From NCBI RefSeq assembly GCF_000971115.1, contig NZ_BBLV01000012.1:21647-85646 (forward strand): DNA of 64,000 bases, read 5' to 3'. A model generated the notes under the pieces. It was not told the DNA's origin. It searched no databases and saw only the letters and a program-made list of their open reading frames with translations. Below, one piece after another: positions 8,766 to 18,786 of the stretch; position 1 is the first letter of the stretch; every line of letters begins with the position of its first letter. Both the position numbers and the translations under genes were made by a program. Source of the stretch: Demequina gelatinilytica (lineage in GTDB: Bacteria > Actinomycetota > Actinomycetes > Actinomycetales > Demequinaceae).

Positions 8766-9365
8766 TCAGGCGCGCGCGACCGCGAACCAGAGCGGCGGGA
8801 TCAGCGACAGGATCGTGTCGACGGCGACCTGGGGATCGAGCGGTCCGGGGCTGTCGAGCCACACCCGCAGGGCCCCCGCGGTGCCTTGGCCCACGAAGGC
8901 CGCGGCCATCGCGAAGCGCGGTCCGTCGCCCAGGTCGACCGCGATGCCATGGTCCCGCGCGAACGTGAGGAGGCTCGCCTCGACGTGCCCCGCGAGAAGC
9001 TCGGTCAGGACCGAGCCGTGCTCGCCCGCGGCATGAGCGAGCCCGCGCCGATAGACGTCGGCGTGCGACATCACGTGCTCGACCAGCACCATCTCGGACG
9101 CGCGCCAGATCCCCTCGATGTCCTGAGGATCGCGGTCCACACCAGCGAAGAACTCCTCGCGGATCTCGTCGAGGTCGCGCACCAGCACGGCGGTGAGGAG
9201 CGCGGCCGGCGACGTGGCGTGGTTGTAGAACGTCGCACGGGTGACACCGGCCATGCGCGCGATCTCGGTGACAGCGACTCGCTCGATCGGGCGCTCGGCG
9301 GCGAGCGTGAGCACGGCGTCGGCCAGCGCCTCGGCGCTGCGCGCGAATCGCGGATCGATGGTCAC
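8766..9365 (-). CDS. TetR-family transcriptional regulator
   Basis: Regulator of 199 aa. The N-terminal helix-turn-helix contains VAVTEIARMAGVTRATFYNH (residues 30-49), followed by an alpha-helical ligand domain with no recognised signature. GTG 9365 lies 6 nt downstream of TAGGCT (complement of 9372-9377), so it is probably leaderless. It is 95 nt upstream of the Old Yellow Enzyme gene on the same strand and is a plausible local regulator. Confidence 0.87.
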   Translation of the reverse strand: MTIDPRFARSAEALADAVLTLAAERPIERVAVTEIARMAGVTRATFYNHATSPAALLTAVLVRDLDEIREEFFAGVDRDPQDIEGIWRASEMVLVEHVMSHADVYRRGLAHAAGEHGSVLTELLAGHVEASLLTFARDHGIAVDLGDGPRFAMAAAFVGQGTAGALRVWLDSPGPLDPQVAVDTILSLIPPLWFAVARA

Positions 9366-9584
9366 GGGGACAGCCTAGCGAGGCCCTGTGCATCCGGCCC
9401 CGACGCGAGGTCGCGCTCGTCCGGGCACAGCGCGCACGATCACCGCCGTGGCGACCCGGGATATGCGCATGAGGCGCATTTCCCGAGGGTCGTGACAAAG
9501 GCTCCGATATCTGCCGTCGTAGATGCGCGAATTCACGAACGGCCATTCTCGAAATATGCGTTCCGTGATGAAATCGGACATTGT

Positions 9585-9602
9585 GCCTGCATCGATGCAG
9601 GC
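9585..9602. promoter_or_regulatory. Perfect 18-bp palindrome upstream of an unassigned gene
   Basis: GCCTGCATCGATGCAGGC is fully self-complementary. It lies 27 nt before the purine-rich ribosome binding site of the 9646 gene, in a relatively AT-rich spacer (about 9460-9620). A second inverted repeat, ATGCGC-N5-GCGCAT, lies at 9463-9479. The spacing suits an operator, but the cognate protein is unknown. Confidence 0.55.
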
Positions 9603-9645
9603 GCGACAGCGATTGCTGCCACATCCAAGGGGGGAGGGGCACGTC

Positions 9646-10710
9646 ATGCTGACCGTGACGGACAGCCTTTATACCGAGAAGTACCGCGCGAACTCGCGCG
9701 TGGTCGAGGTCGCGACCACATCCGATGAGGAGCTGGGGCCGTTCAAGCTCCTGCCGGGCACATGGAAGAACACGGACCGGCTCAGGGGCCGCGGCTGGAA
9801 CATGATCGCGCTGCCGTTCGCGGCGGAGGGCGGCGCGCTCGACTACCGTCTGCTGGTGAACCAGTTCGACGAGGAGCTCAAGTTCTCGCTGGTGGACAAG
9901 CGGGTCCCCAACCGAGGCATCGACCTCGGCGAGCCTGGAGTCCGAGGCGACAGCTCGAACACCGATCAGCTGGTGGTGACGCTCGACTACGAGCAGATGA
10001 TCGAGCAGATCGCGGCGGACGACTCCCCGGGGAGCGGGCTTGCGGGCGCGCCGGAGCTCGCCATCCATCACGAGCCCGGGCTCTTCCTGCACATGGGCGA
10101 GCCGCGCACCGACGGCATCTCCATCGCGCGCCTCGCGTCCATCCCGCATGGGAACTCGGCGCTCGCGCTCGGGACATTCCTGGATACCGATCAGCCCGCC
10201 CGCATCGAGGACATCTCGGGGCTCCCGATCGGTGCGTTCCCGCCGCCGGCGGACGGGGTGGAGATCTCGGAGGAGGAATTGCTGGAACGCGCTTATCTCG
10301 CGCCGTACAAGCATTTCCACGACAACAATTTCCAGGGTCTTTTCGACCCCGTCCATCCGAATGCGCTCCTCAACGCGTTGCCGACCGATGTGGTGCGCAA
10401 CACCGTGCTCTTCCTCGACACGACCCTCGACCGGGCAGGCGTCCACAACATCCCGTTCGTCGAGCGCCAGGCGGACGTCACCGACATGAAGGCGACCTTC
10501 TGGATCCTCGAGCTCGACGGCGACGGGGAGGACGCGCCCAACCTGCTGCTGGCCTACACGCAGACGGTGATGCTCGAGTTCTTCCCGCGGCGCGACGGCC
10601 AGCCGGGGCTCATCAGGTGGCCCCATGTCTCCATCAACGTCATGGAGAAGGTGGTCGAGGAGGCGACCCCGGAGAAGCCGAGCATGCCCTCGCAGTACTA
10701 CGGGGCCTAG
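9646..10710 (+). CDS. Conserved protein of unknown function, possible heme/lipid-binding beta-barrel
   Basis: A 354-aa soluble protein that I cannot assign to a named family. No signal peptide or membrane segment is seen. After about 30 residues comes FKLLPGTWKNTDRLRGRGWN, reminiscent of the GTW opening of lipocalin/FABP-like heme-binding barrels, then IALPF and LKFSLVDKRVPNRG. ATG 9646 is chosen because GGGGGGAGGGG lies at 9629-9639; the frame is open to 9523. Some stretches (10270-10350) use AT-richer codons than the neighbours, a weak sign of transfer. A monocistronic unit is likely, controlled at the 9585 palindrome. Confidence 0.75.
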   Translation: MLTVTDSLYTEKYRANSRVVEVATTSDEELGPFKLLPGTWKNTDRLRGRGWNMIALPFAAEGGALDYRLLVNQFDEELKFSLVDKRVPNRGIDLGEPGVRGDSSNTDQLVVTLDYEQMIEQIAADDSPGSGLAGAPELAIHHEPGLFLHMGEPRTDGISIARLASIPHGNSALALGTFLDTDQPARIEDISGLPIGAFPPPADGVEISEEELLERAYLAPYKHFHDNNFQGLFDPVHPNALLNALPTDVVRNTVLFLDTTLDRAGVHNIPFVERQADVTDMKATFWILELDGDGEDAPNLLLAYTQTVMLEFFPRRDGQPGLIRWPHVSINVMEKVVEEATPEKPSMPSQYYGA

Positions 10711-10740
10711 GCGTCGGCGGCGCCCACGGCGCCGCGCGCC

Positions 10741-10799
10741 CGCGACCCGCTCGGGTCGCGACCCGGCGAGGGCCCCTCCGCTGGGGAGGGGCCCTCGCC
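10741..10799. terminator. Two consecutive hairpins between the 9646 gene and tRNA-Arg
   Basis: The first hairpin is CGCGACCC-gctc-GGGTCGCG (10741-10760). The second is a long GC stem at 10765-10799 (GGCGAGGGCCCCTCC against GGGAGGGGCCCTCGCC). They lie between converging units and can stop transcripts from both sides. Confidence 0.8.
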
Positions 10800-10806
10800 G
10801 CCTGTG

Positions 10807-10879
<73 letters not shown>

Positions 10880-11031
10880 AGGCGGCCGATGCCGCGCTCA
10901 CCAGGGTAGTGCCCGCGGCAGGTGGGCCCCGTGCGGGCGACGCGCCATGGCGCCTCCGCCGCGTCCGTGCCGCCTGGTACATGCCCCCGCGCTACCCTGG
11001 GTCGCATGGTTCGGAGAGGGTGCGACGTCGC

Positions 11032-12621
11032 ATGAGCATGCGACCCATCAAGACGTGGTCGTACCCCGGCAACCTCCTGGATGCCCTGGTCGACACCCGC
11101 CGCGTGGTCGCGGGGGTGCAGCTGCCCCTGCCCACCGCCGGGGTGGAGGAGGCGCGCGAGACCATCCAGCGCATGCTCGACCAGCTCGACCACCACCTCA
11201 TCCCGCGCGTGCGCGAGGAGGCGTCCCCCGCGATCGTGGTGGTCGCCGGCTCGACGGGTGCGGGCAAGTCGACGGTGGTGAACGCCCTGGTAGGGGAGCA
11301 GCTCACTCCCTCCGGCGTGCTCCGGCCGACCACCCGCGTCCCGCACCTCTTCCACCACCCGCTCGACACGCAGGTGCTGACCGACGTCGCCCAACGCTGC
11401 CGCGTGATCGCCACCGAGGCCATGCCGCGCGGGCTCGCCCTGGTCGACTCTCCCGACCTCGACTCGATCAGCGGGGAGAACCGCGAGATCGCCCATCTCA
11501 TGATGGAGGCCGCCGACCTCTGGATCTTCGTCACCACGGCCGCGCGCTACGGCGACGCGGTCCCGTGGGAGGCGCTGCGCGGAGGAGCGGACCGCGGCGC
11601 GTCGATCGCGATCGTGCTCAACCGCGTCACGGTCGACGTCGCGGCCCAGGTGCGACGAGAGCTGGTCGACCGGCTCGCGACCGAGCACCTCGAGACCCTC
11701 CCGCTGTTCGTCATCCCCGAGGACCCCACCCGCCAGGCCACCGTGCCGCGCGACGTGGTCGGCGGGCTCGGCCGCTGGCTCGACTCCGTCGCCGCGGCCT
11801 CCGCGACGACCATCGTGGAGCGCACGCTGCACGGGGCGGCGGAGTCGCTCAAGGAGTGGCTCGAGACGCTCGCCGAGGCGATGGACGATCAGTCCGCCGC
11901 CGCGAAGGACGTGCGCTCGGAGGTGCGCCGCGCCGCGGCCCAGGTCGCGCAGGAGGGCGGCGACCGTTGGTGGGAGACCATCCCCACCGGCGCGCTGACC
12001 GCCCGGTGGCAGCAGGCGACCGGCGACGGGGGTGCGCTGTTCAAGCTGCGCAACACGCGCTGGGTACGCCGCCGTCACGCCCGGGAGCAGCGCGACGAGG
12101 TGCTGCATGCGATCTACCGCGACATGCTCGAGGCGGTCGAGTCGCGCCTGGTCTTCGCCGCATCGTCCGTCGCTGACGCGATGGAGGAGGCGCTGCGGCG
12201 CGCGGAGACGGGTGTGGGGCCCTGGCTTGCGGAGCGCCGCGACCCGCGCGACGCGCGGCAGGCGCGCGAGCGCCAGGCCGCCGATGCGGCGCGCCGCTGG
12301 GCGCATCGTTGCCAGGAGATCGTGCTCCAGCTCCCGGGCGCCGAGCACGGCATCCAGGTGATCGGTGAGCCCGGGCTCACCACCACGCTGGCGTGCGCCG
12401 CGCTGGGCATCGAGCAGGCGCGGACGGCGCTCATGATCCTCACCTCGCAGGGCGTGGGCGACGCGGTCGAGGAGGCGCGCGCCGAGCTCGACGCCGCGCG
12501 ACGCCATTGCGTCAACCGCGAGTCGCTCGACATGATGAAGCCCACCGACATCCCGTCGCTCATGCCGGACTCGTCCGCCAAGATCCGGCTGCGGCGCGCG
12601 GAGCTCAGGGGGCTGCTGTGA
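11032..12621 (+). CDS. Dynamin/Era-like GTPase, first of a coupled pair
   Basis: Large GTP-binding protein of 529 aa. P-loop GSTGAGKST lies near residue 78, the switch II-like motif is DSPD (LALVDSPDLDSI), and a G4-like LNRV follows. The C-terminal half is Arg/Glu-rich and helical with no clear transmembrane segment. ATG 11032 is preceded by GGAGAGGG (11013-11020) and by a TACCCT box (10993-10998). The next GTPase begins in its stop codon (GTGA overlap). Actinobacteria often encode such pairs (dynamin-family proteins), but the membrane role is unproven here. Confidence 0.8.
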   Translation: MSMRPIKTWSYPGNLLDALVDTRRVVAGVQLPLPTAGVEEARETIQRMLDQLDHHLIPRVREEASPAIVVVAGSTGAGKSTVVNALVGEQLTPSGVLRPTTRVPHLFHHPLDTQVLTDVAQRCRVIATEAMPRGLALVDSPDLDSISGENREIAHLMMEAADLWIFVTTAARYGDAVPWEALRGGADRGASIAIVLNRVTVDVAAQVRRELVDRLATEHLETLPLFVIPEDPTRQATVPRDVVGGLGRWLDSVAAASATTIVERTLHGAAESLKEWLETLAEAMDDQSAAAKDVRSEVRRAAAQVAQEGGDRWWETIPTGALTARWQQATGDGGALFKLRNTRWVRRRHAREQRDEVLHAIYRDMLEAVESRLVFAASSVADAMEEALRRAETGVGPWLAERRDPRDARQARERQAADAARRWAHRCQEIVLQLPGAEHGIQVIGEPGLTTTLACAALGIEQARTALMILTSQGVGDAVEEARAELDAARRHCVNRESLDMMKPTDIPSLMPDSSAKIRLRRAELRGLL

Positions 12622-14081
12622 GCGTGAGCTTCGAGGAGGTCGCCCCGCGCGACGAGACCGAGCTGCTCCGCGAGCGCGTCGAGCGCCTCCGGTCCTCGCT
12701 CGAGTGGGCCCGCGAGGCGATCCCCGCGCCCATCCGCGACGAGCTGCACCGGGCGGTCGACCGCTGCGACGAGCGGCTCGAGCTGGGGATCGACTGGACC
12801 GTGGTCGCGCTCGCGGGCGGGACAGGCTCGGGCAAGTCGACGCTCTTCAACGCGATCGTGGGGGTCGAGTTCGCGATCTCCGGGGTGGCGCGGCCCACCA
12901 CGTCGCATGTGAGCGCCGCGGTCTGGGGCCACGACCGCGCCGACGCGCTCCTCGACTGGCTGGGCGTCTCGCCCGAGAGCCGCCTGCGCCGGGACGATGC
13001 GCCGCTCGCCGAGGACCCCGAGCTCACGGGTCTCATCCTGTTGGACCTCCCAGACCACGACTCGGTCAACGTGCACAACCGCGAGGTGGTCGACCGGATC
13101 CTGCCGCAGGTGGACCTCCTGCTGTGGGTCGTCGACCCTCAGAAGTACGCCGACAACGCGATCCACGAGGGCTACCTGCGCGAGGCCTCGGCCACGGGGC
13201 AGCCGTCGCTGGTGGTGCTCAACCACGTGGACAGGCTCAGCACCGAGGACGCCTGGGACGTCGCGCGCGACCTGCAGCGGCTGCTCGCCGAGGACGGCAT
13301 GCACGAGGTCCCGGTGATGCCCGTGAGCGCGCGCACCGGCCAGGGCGTCGACGTGCTGCGCGCCGAGCTCGAGGGCGCCGTCCAGGCACGCTCCGTCGCG
13401 GCCGACGCGGTCGCGGCCGACCTCGTGGACGCCGGACGCACGCTCGAGCGAGCGCTCGCGCGCGACGCCGACCCCGAGCTTCCGGATGTCGCGGAGCTGG
13501 TCGCCGCGCTCGCGGCGGCTGCGGGCGTCGACGCGCGTGCCGAGGCCGCCGCTGCGGTGGCGGCCGGGCGGGCCTCGTCGGTCCCGGCCCAGGAGCCGAT
13601 GCGGCTGGAGGTGGTCGACCGCGAGCGGCTCGACTGGGTGGACGCCGCGTCCGAGGGGCTGCCCGTGCAATGGCGCGTGGTCATCGACGAGGCGGTCACG
13701 CCGGCCGACGAGCTCACGGTCGCGATCGACCAGGCGCTCGCGGCGGTCGAGTGGCCCGTCGCGAACCACGCGCCGCTGTTCCGCCGGCGCGCTCGCGGCG
13801 CGGCGGTGAGCAAGGAGATGCTGCGCCTGGGTCGCGACGCGGTGCGATCCGCGATCGAGCCCGCGGTGGTGGCCCCCACGAGCCTCATCCATCAGGCGTA
13901 CCGCAACCTCGACGAGCTCACGGTGATCGCGCGCGCCGCGGCGCCCGAGCCGATCGCGCGTCCCGACGCCGTCGTGGCACCCGAGGAGCCGGAGCCCGTG
14001 ACCGAGGAGCACGAGGCCCCGCTGCCTGCCGACATCTGGGCGCCCGTGATGCGCGCCGAGGACGGCGGGAAGCACCGCTGA
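12618..14081 (+). CDS. Dynamin/Era-like GTPase, second of the pair (YfjP-type)
   Basis: A 487-aa GTPase with P-loop GGTGSGKST near residue 70, G3-like DLPDHDS and G4 NHVD, followed by an Ala-rich helical region and a C-terminus rich in Glu and Pro. GTG 12618 overlaps the TGA of its partner by four bases, so the two are probably made in fixed ratio and may form a complex. The role is not known: cell envelope, ribosome and membrane remodelling functions are all possible for this class. Confidence 0.8.
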   Translation: MSVSFEEVAPRDETELLRERVERLRSSLEWAREAIPAPIRDELHRAVDRCDERLELGIDWTVVALAGGTGSGKSTLFNAIVGVEFAISGVARPTTSHVSAAVWGHDRADALLDWLGVSPESRLRRDDAPLAEDPELTGLILLDLPDHDSVNVHNREVVDRILPQVDLLLWVVDPQKYADNAIHEGYLREASATGQPSLVVLNHVDRLSTEDAWDVARDLQRLLAEDGMHEVPVMPVSARTGQGVDVLRAELEGAVQARSVAADAVAADLVDAGRTLERALARDADPELPDVAELVAALAAAAGVDARAEAAAAVAAGRASSVPAQEPMRLEVVDRERLDWVDAASEGLPVQWRVVIDEAVTPADELTVAIDQALAAVEWPVANHAPLFRRRARGAAVSKEMLRLGRDAVRSAIEPAVVAPTSLIHQAYRNLDELTVIARAAAPEPIARPDAVVAPEEPEPVTEEHEAPLPADIWAPVMRAEDGGKHR

Positions 14082-14084
14082 TCC

Positions 14085-14111
14085 GCGGGCGCGTGCGTGG
14101 CCCGCGCCCGC
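14085..14111 (+). terminator. Hairpin after the GTPase pair
   Basis: A 9-bp GC stem (GCGGGCGCG with CGCGCCCGC, loop of 9 nt) begins 3 nt after the GTPase stop. No T run follows. Confidence 0.55.
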
Positions 14112-14237
14112 ACGGGTGATGTCCACAGTTCTCCTGGTGCGAGGGCGCCTCCACGAGGCGCGAGTCGGACGCCCGGCGCGCCGGGCCGCTCCCCGCACCC
14201 TGGATCCGCCGCACCATGCGGCGCCAGGGAGGAGAGC

Positions 14238-14768
14238 ATGAACGAGCTGACCATCACCGTCTCAGGCTGGGTCGCCACCGACGTCCGCCTGTTCCAGGGG
14301 CAGGGGGACCTCGCGATCGCGTCGTTCCGCCTCGCGTCCACGCCCCGCTTCTACGACCGCGAGCGCTCCGTCTGGGTGGACGGCGTGACCGAGTGGTTCA
14401 CCGTCCGCGCGTTCCGCGGTGCCGCGATCACCGTGAAGCGCTCCATCGACAAGGGCATGCCGGTCGTCGTCACCGGCCGCATGCGCACCAGCACGTGGGA
14501 GGCCAAGGACGGCACCCGGGTCGACCACGTCATCGATGCGACCGCGCTGGGGCCGGACTGCATGCGAGGCGTCGCGACGTTCACCCGCGCCACGGGCGAT
14601 GCCTCGCTCACCGAGGACGACATGGGCGCGGCCGCGGAGGCCGTGGTCGCCTCGCGTGAGGGCGACGTCGAGCAGCAGGAGGACGATGCGCAGCCGAGCG
14701 CTCTCGCGGACGGCCTCCTCGACGACCCCCTCGACGACGATGCGGACGCGCTCGCCGAGGCGTCCTGA
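14238..14768 (+). CDS. ssb: Single-stranded DNA-binding protein (SSB family)
   Basis: A 176-aa protein with an N-terminal OB fold of about 110 residues (MNELTITVSGWVATDVRLF, later WFTVRAFRGAA, GMPVVVTGRMR, TWEAKDGTR) and an acidic, disordered tail. It should bind single-stranded DNA in replication or repair. The tail does not end in the classical DIPF-like peptide, so it may be a secondary SSB. ATG 14238 has AGGGAGGAGA just upstream. The next gene is ettA. Confidence 0.85.
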   Translation: MNELTITVSGWVATDVRLFQGQGDLAIASFRLASTPRFYDRERSVWVDGVTEWFTVRAFRGAAITVKRSIDKGMPVVVTGRMRTSTWEAKDGTRVDHVIDATALGPDCMRGVATFTRATGDASLTEDDMGAAAEAVVASREGDVEQQEDDAQPSALADGLLDDPLDDDADALAEAS

Positions 14769-14886
14769 GCCGGGCGGCGGCTGGTGCAGCCCTCGCTGCG
14801 CCCGCCGCCGCATCGTCCTCCCGTAGGCTAGGGGGCGGCATCCGGGCGCCTCCGCGCGCCCGCACGGTTCAACTGACGGAGCAGCA

Positions 14887-16569
<1,683 letters not shown>

Positions 16570-16595
16570 TCTCGCGGCCCGCGTCCTCACCCCAT

Positions 16596-16648
16596 CGGAA
16601 GTGGTGGGTGAGGGTCGATTCTGCGATATTCGCGCCTCGCAGCGGTAG
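16596..16648 (+). repeat. 53-bp intergenic repeat, copy A
   Basis: One of four elements of exactly 53 bp. It begins CGGAAGTGGT and ends GCAGCGGTAG, with GTCG at element positions 19-22. It lies between the convergent ettA and VOC genes, 26 nt after the ettA stop and just before the shared terminator. It is the most diverged copy. Confidence 0.7.
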
Positions 16649-16653
16649 CTGAC

Positions 16654-16689
16654 CGTCGCCCCTCGCCTCCCTCGAGGCGAGGGGCGACG
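16654..16689. terminator. Bidirectional terminator between ettA and the VOC gene
   Basis: A perfect 15-bp stem (16654-16668 with 16675-16689) with a 6-nt loop lies between the two converging genes. Confidence 0.8.
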
Positions 16690-16701
16690 TCGTCCCGGGG
16701 C

Positions 16702-17085
16702 TCACCCCACCCGCTGCACCAGCTGCACGGGATGCCCGTCGGGGTCGTTGACGAACGCCACGCGCAGCACGTCGCGGAACGCATGCGGCTCGCGGCGCGG
16801 CGCCCCGCCGGCCCCGACGGCGCGCGCGTAGGCGCCATCCGCATCGTCCGTCCAGAGGGTGAGGCATGCACGGTCGCCCTCGGTCACGGGCGACAGGCCG
16901 TGGCTCTCCGCGGCGGGTCCGGGCAGCGCCAGCCCGAGCATGAAGCCGCCGAGCGCCAGCTCGATCTTGACCGGAGCATCGTCCCCGCTGCGGAAGGTCT
17001 CGGTGAACCCCAGCGCGCCGTAGAACGACGCGGCGCGCTCGCAGTCGGCGACGAAGAGGATCACCTGCGGCTCGGAGAACTTCAT
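16702..17085 (-). CDS. VOC-superfamily (glyoxalase/dioxygenase-like) protein
   Basis: A 127-aa single-module vicinal-oxygen-chelate protein. It opens with VILFVADCERAASFYGALGF and ends with RVAFVNDPDGHPVQLVQ, the usual second half. It may be a glyoxalase-like or antibiotic-binding protein; the substrate is not predictable. ATG 17085 lies 6 nt after TAGCCT (complement of 17092-17097), so the message is probably leaderless. It diverges from the thioesterase gene across 40 nt. Confidence 0.85.
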   Translation of the reverse strand: MKFSEPQVILFVADCERAASFYGALGFTETFRSGDDAPVKIELALGGFMLGLALPGPAAESHGLSPVTEGDRACLTLWTDDADGAYARAVGAGGAPRREPHAFRDVLRVAFVNDPDGHPVQLVQRVG

Positions 17086-17125
17086 CCTGTCAGGCTATGC
17101 GCGCCCGCGCGCTAGCGTGAGGGCC

Positions 17126-17605
17126 ATGACACGCATCCACGTGCCGATCACGCTGCGGTGGTCGGATCTCGACGCCTACGGCCATGTCAACAACGCCGAG
17201 ATGCTGCGGCTGCTCGAGGAGGCGCGCATCCGCGTGTTCTGGGCGGACCGCTCGGCGGCGGAGGAGCACGAGGTCCCGCACACCGCGCTCATCGCCGGCG
17301 GGCCCGACGCCGAGACGCTCACGCTCATCGCGGCGCAGCAGATCGAGTACCTCGCGCCGATCCCGTACCTGCGGCGTCCGCTCGACGTGCAGCTGTGGAT
17401 CGGCAGGCTTGGGGGAGCGAGCCTCGAGATCTGCTACGAGGTGTGGTCGCCGTCCGGCGTCGAGGACCCGGTGCTGTACGCCAGGGCCGCGACCACGCTG
17501 GTCCTCATCGACAACGCGACGCAGCGCCCTCGGCGGCTGACCGATTCCGAGCGCGAGGCGTGGGCGCCTCATCTCGATGAGCCGGTGGTTTTCCGCAAGC
17601 GCTGA
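17126..17605 (+). CDS. Acyl-CoA thioesterase, 4HBT hotdog family
   Basis: A 159-aa hotdog protein. RWSDLDAYGHVNNAEMLRLLEEAR is the 4-hydroxybenzoyl-CoA thioesterase motif with the catalytic Asp in SDLDAYGHVNN. It probably hydrolyses acyl-CoA esters. ATG 17126 is chosen over GTG 17117 because TAGCGT (17113-17118) ends 7 nt before it, giving a leaderless message. Its promoter region overlaps that of the divergent VOC gene. Confidence 0.87.
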   Translation: MTRIHVPITLRWSDLDAYGHVNNAEMLRLLEEARIRVFWADRSAAEEHEVPHTALIAGGPDAETLTLIAAQQIEYLAPIPYLRRPLDVQLWIGRLGGASLEICYEVWSPSGVEDPVLYARAATTLVLIDNATQRPRRLTDSEREAWAPHLDEPVVFRKR

Positions 17606-17616
17606 GCGACCACCAC

Positions 17617-17669
17617 CTACCACTGCGGCGCACGGATCACCGGGACCCGACACAGGCCTACCACTTCCG
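17617..17669 (-). repeat. 53-bp intergenic repeat, copy C
   Basis: Read on the minus strand it begins CGGAAGTGGT and ends GCAGTGGTAG, with GTCG at element positions 19-22 and a short internal stem GGGTC/GATCC. It lies between the convergent thioesterase and proX genes. Confidence 0.75.
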
Positions 17670-17691
17670 TGGTGGGCGGGCTGGGAACGCA

Positions 17692-17729
17692 GAAGCGCCG
17701 GCCGCCCGCGAGGGGGCGACCGGCGCTTC
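17692..17729 (-). terminator. Terminator of the proVWX operon
   Basis: A 16-bp stem (17692-17707 with 17714-17729, one mismatch) and a 6-nt loop, 12 nt after the proX stop. Confidence 0.8.
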
Positions 17730-17741
17730 CGGTGCCGGTGA

Positions 17742-18644
17742 TCAGGCGGTGAGCGAGTCCACCCACTCCTGGTTCGCGGTGACCCACTCGGACACGATGT
17801 CCGCGTAGTCGGCCGAGTCGGCGCCGTTGAGCTGGTTCTCGAGGTCGTAGAGGTGGTCGGCGTCCATGCTGAAGGCGCCCATCCACTCCGCGACCTCGGG
17901 GAAGTCCTCGCCCAGGCCGGAGCGGCCGTAGGTCACGATGTTCTCGGCCTCGCCGAGCGTGCCCTCGGGGTCCTCGAGGTTCTTGAGGTCGTACGCGCCG
18001 TAGGCCCAGTGGGGCTCCCACAGCGTGACGATGATGTTCTCGCCGTTCGAGGTGGCGGTGTCGAGCTCCGAGAGCATCGCCGGGGTCGACGAGGTGAGGA
18101 ACTCCATGTCCTCCAGGCCGTAGGTCGGGATGACCGCGTCCTGGACGGTGGCGGTGAGGCCCGCGCCGGGCTCGATGCCGACGATGCGGCCGCCGAACTC
18201 GTCGGCGTGCTCCGCGAGGTCCGCGAGCGAGTCGACCGGGGCGTCCGCGTTGACCGCGACGGTGAGGGCGGCGGAGTCGAACCAGGCGCCGAGCTCCTCC
18301 ATGTCGTCGCCGAACTCCTCGATGTAGGAGGCGTGGGTGAGCGGCAGCCACACGTCGGTCACCACGTCGTAGTCGCCGTCCGCGACGCCCTGGAACACGA
18401 CGGCCGGGTCGGCGTACTCGAGCTCGACGTTGTAGCCCTTGGCCTCGAGGATGTTCTCCCACAGGAGCGAGGTCGCGAGCGACTCGTCCCAGCCGTTGAA
18501 CACGGCGAGGGTGAGGTCGCCGCCGGCGGTCTCGGTACCCGAGGTGGCGGCGTCGTCGGTGGTCTCGGCGTCCGACGAGCAGCCGGCGAGGACCAGGCCA
18601 CCCGCGGCGGCCATGGCGAAGGGCGCGAAGGCGCGAAGCTTCAT
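17742..18644 (-). CDS. proX: Glycine betaine/proline ABC transporter substrate-binding lipoprotein
   Basis: Lipoprotein receptor of 300 aa, OpuAC family. The signal peptide ends in VLAGC with Cys22. The mature part starts LTLAVFNGWDESLATSLLWE and contains WLPLTHASY and LWEPHWAYGAYDL, the latter typical of aromatic-cage residues that bind quaternary amines. ATG 18644 is preceded by AAAGGAG. It is the last gene of proV-proW-proX, separated from proW by a hairpin. It should scavenge compatible solutes under osmotic stress. Confidence 0.9.
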   Translation of the reverse strand: MKLRAFAPFAMAAAGGLVLAGCSSDAETTDDAATSGTETAGGDLTLAVFNGWDESLATSLLWENILEAKGYNVELEYADPAVVFQGVADGDYDVVTDVWLPLTHASYIEEFGDDMEELGAWFDSAALTVAVNADAPVDSLADLAEHADEFGGRIVGIEPGAGLTATVQDAVIPTYGLEDMEFLTSSTPAMLSELDTATSNGENIIVTLWEPHWAYGAYDLKNLEDPEGTLGEAENIVTYGRSGLGEDFPEVAEWMGAFSMDADHLYDLENQLNGADSADYADIVSEWVTANQEWVDSLTA

Positions 18645-18757
18645 GATGATGTCTCCTTTCTCAGCGAGGGGTGTCTCCCCCCGCGACGAGCAGCACCGGT
18701 CGCCCATCGGTCGGGGCGGGGTGCACGCGACTCCCTGAGGGGTCGCGAGGTCGAGGG

Positions 18758-18778
18758 GCACCGCCCGAGGGGCGGTGC
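18758..18778 (-). terminator. Intercistronic hairpin between proW and proX
   Basis: GCACCGCCC-gag-GGGCGGTGC is a perfect 9-bp stem 9 nt after the proW stop. As at 1260-1297, it separates a receptor gene from its transporter partners and may set their mRNA ratio. Confidence 0.65.
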
Positions 18779-18786
18779 GGTGGTGG

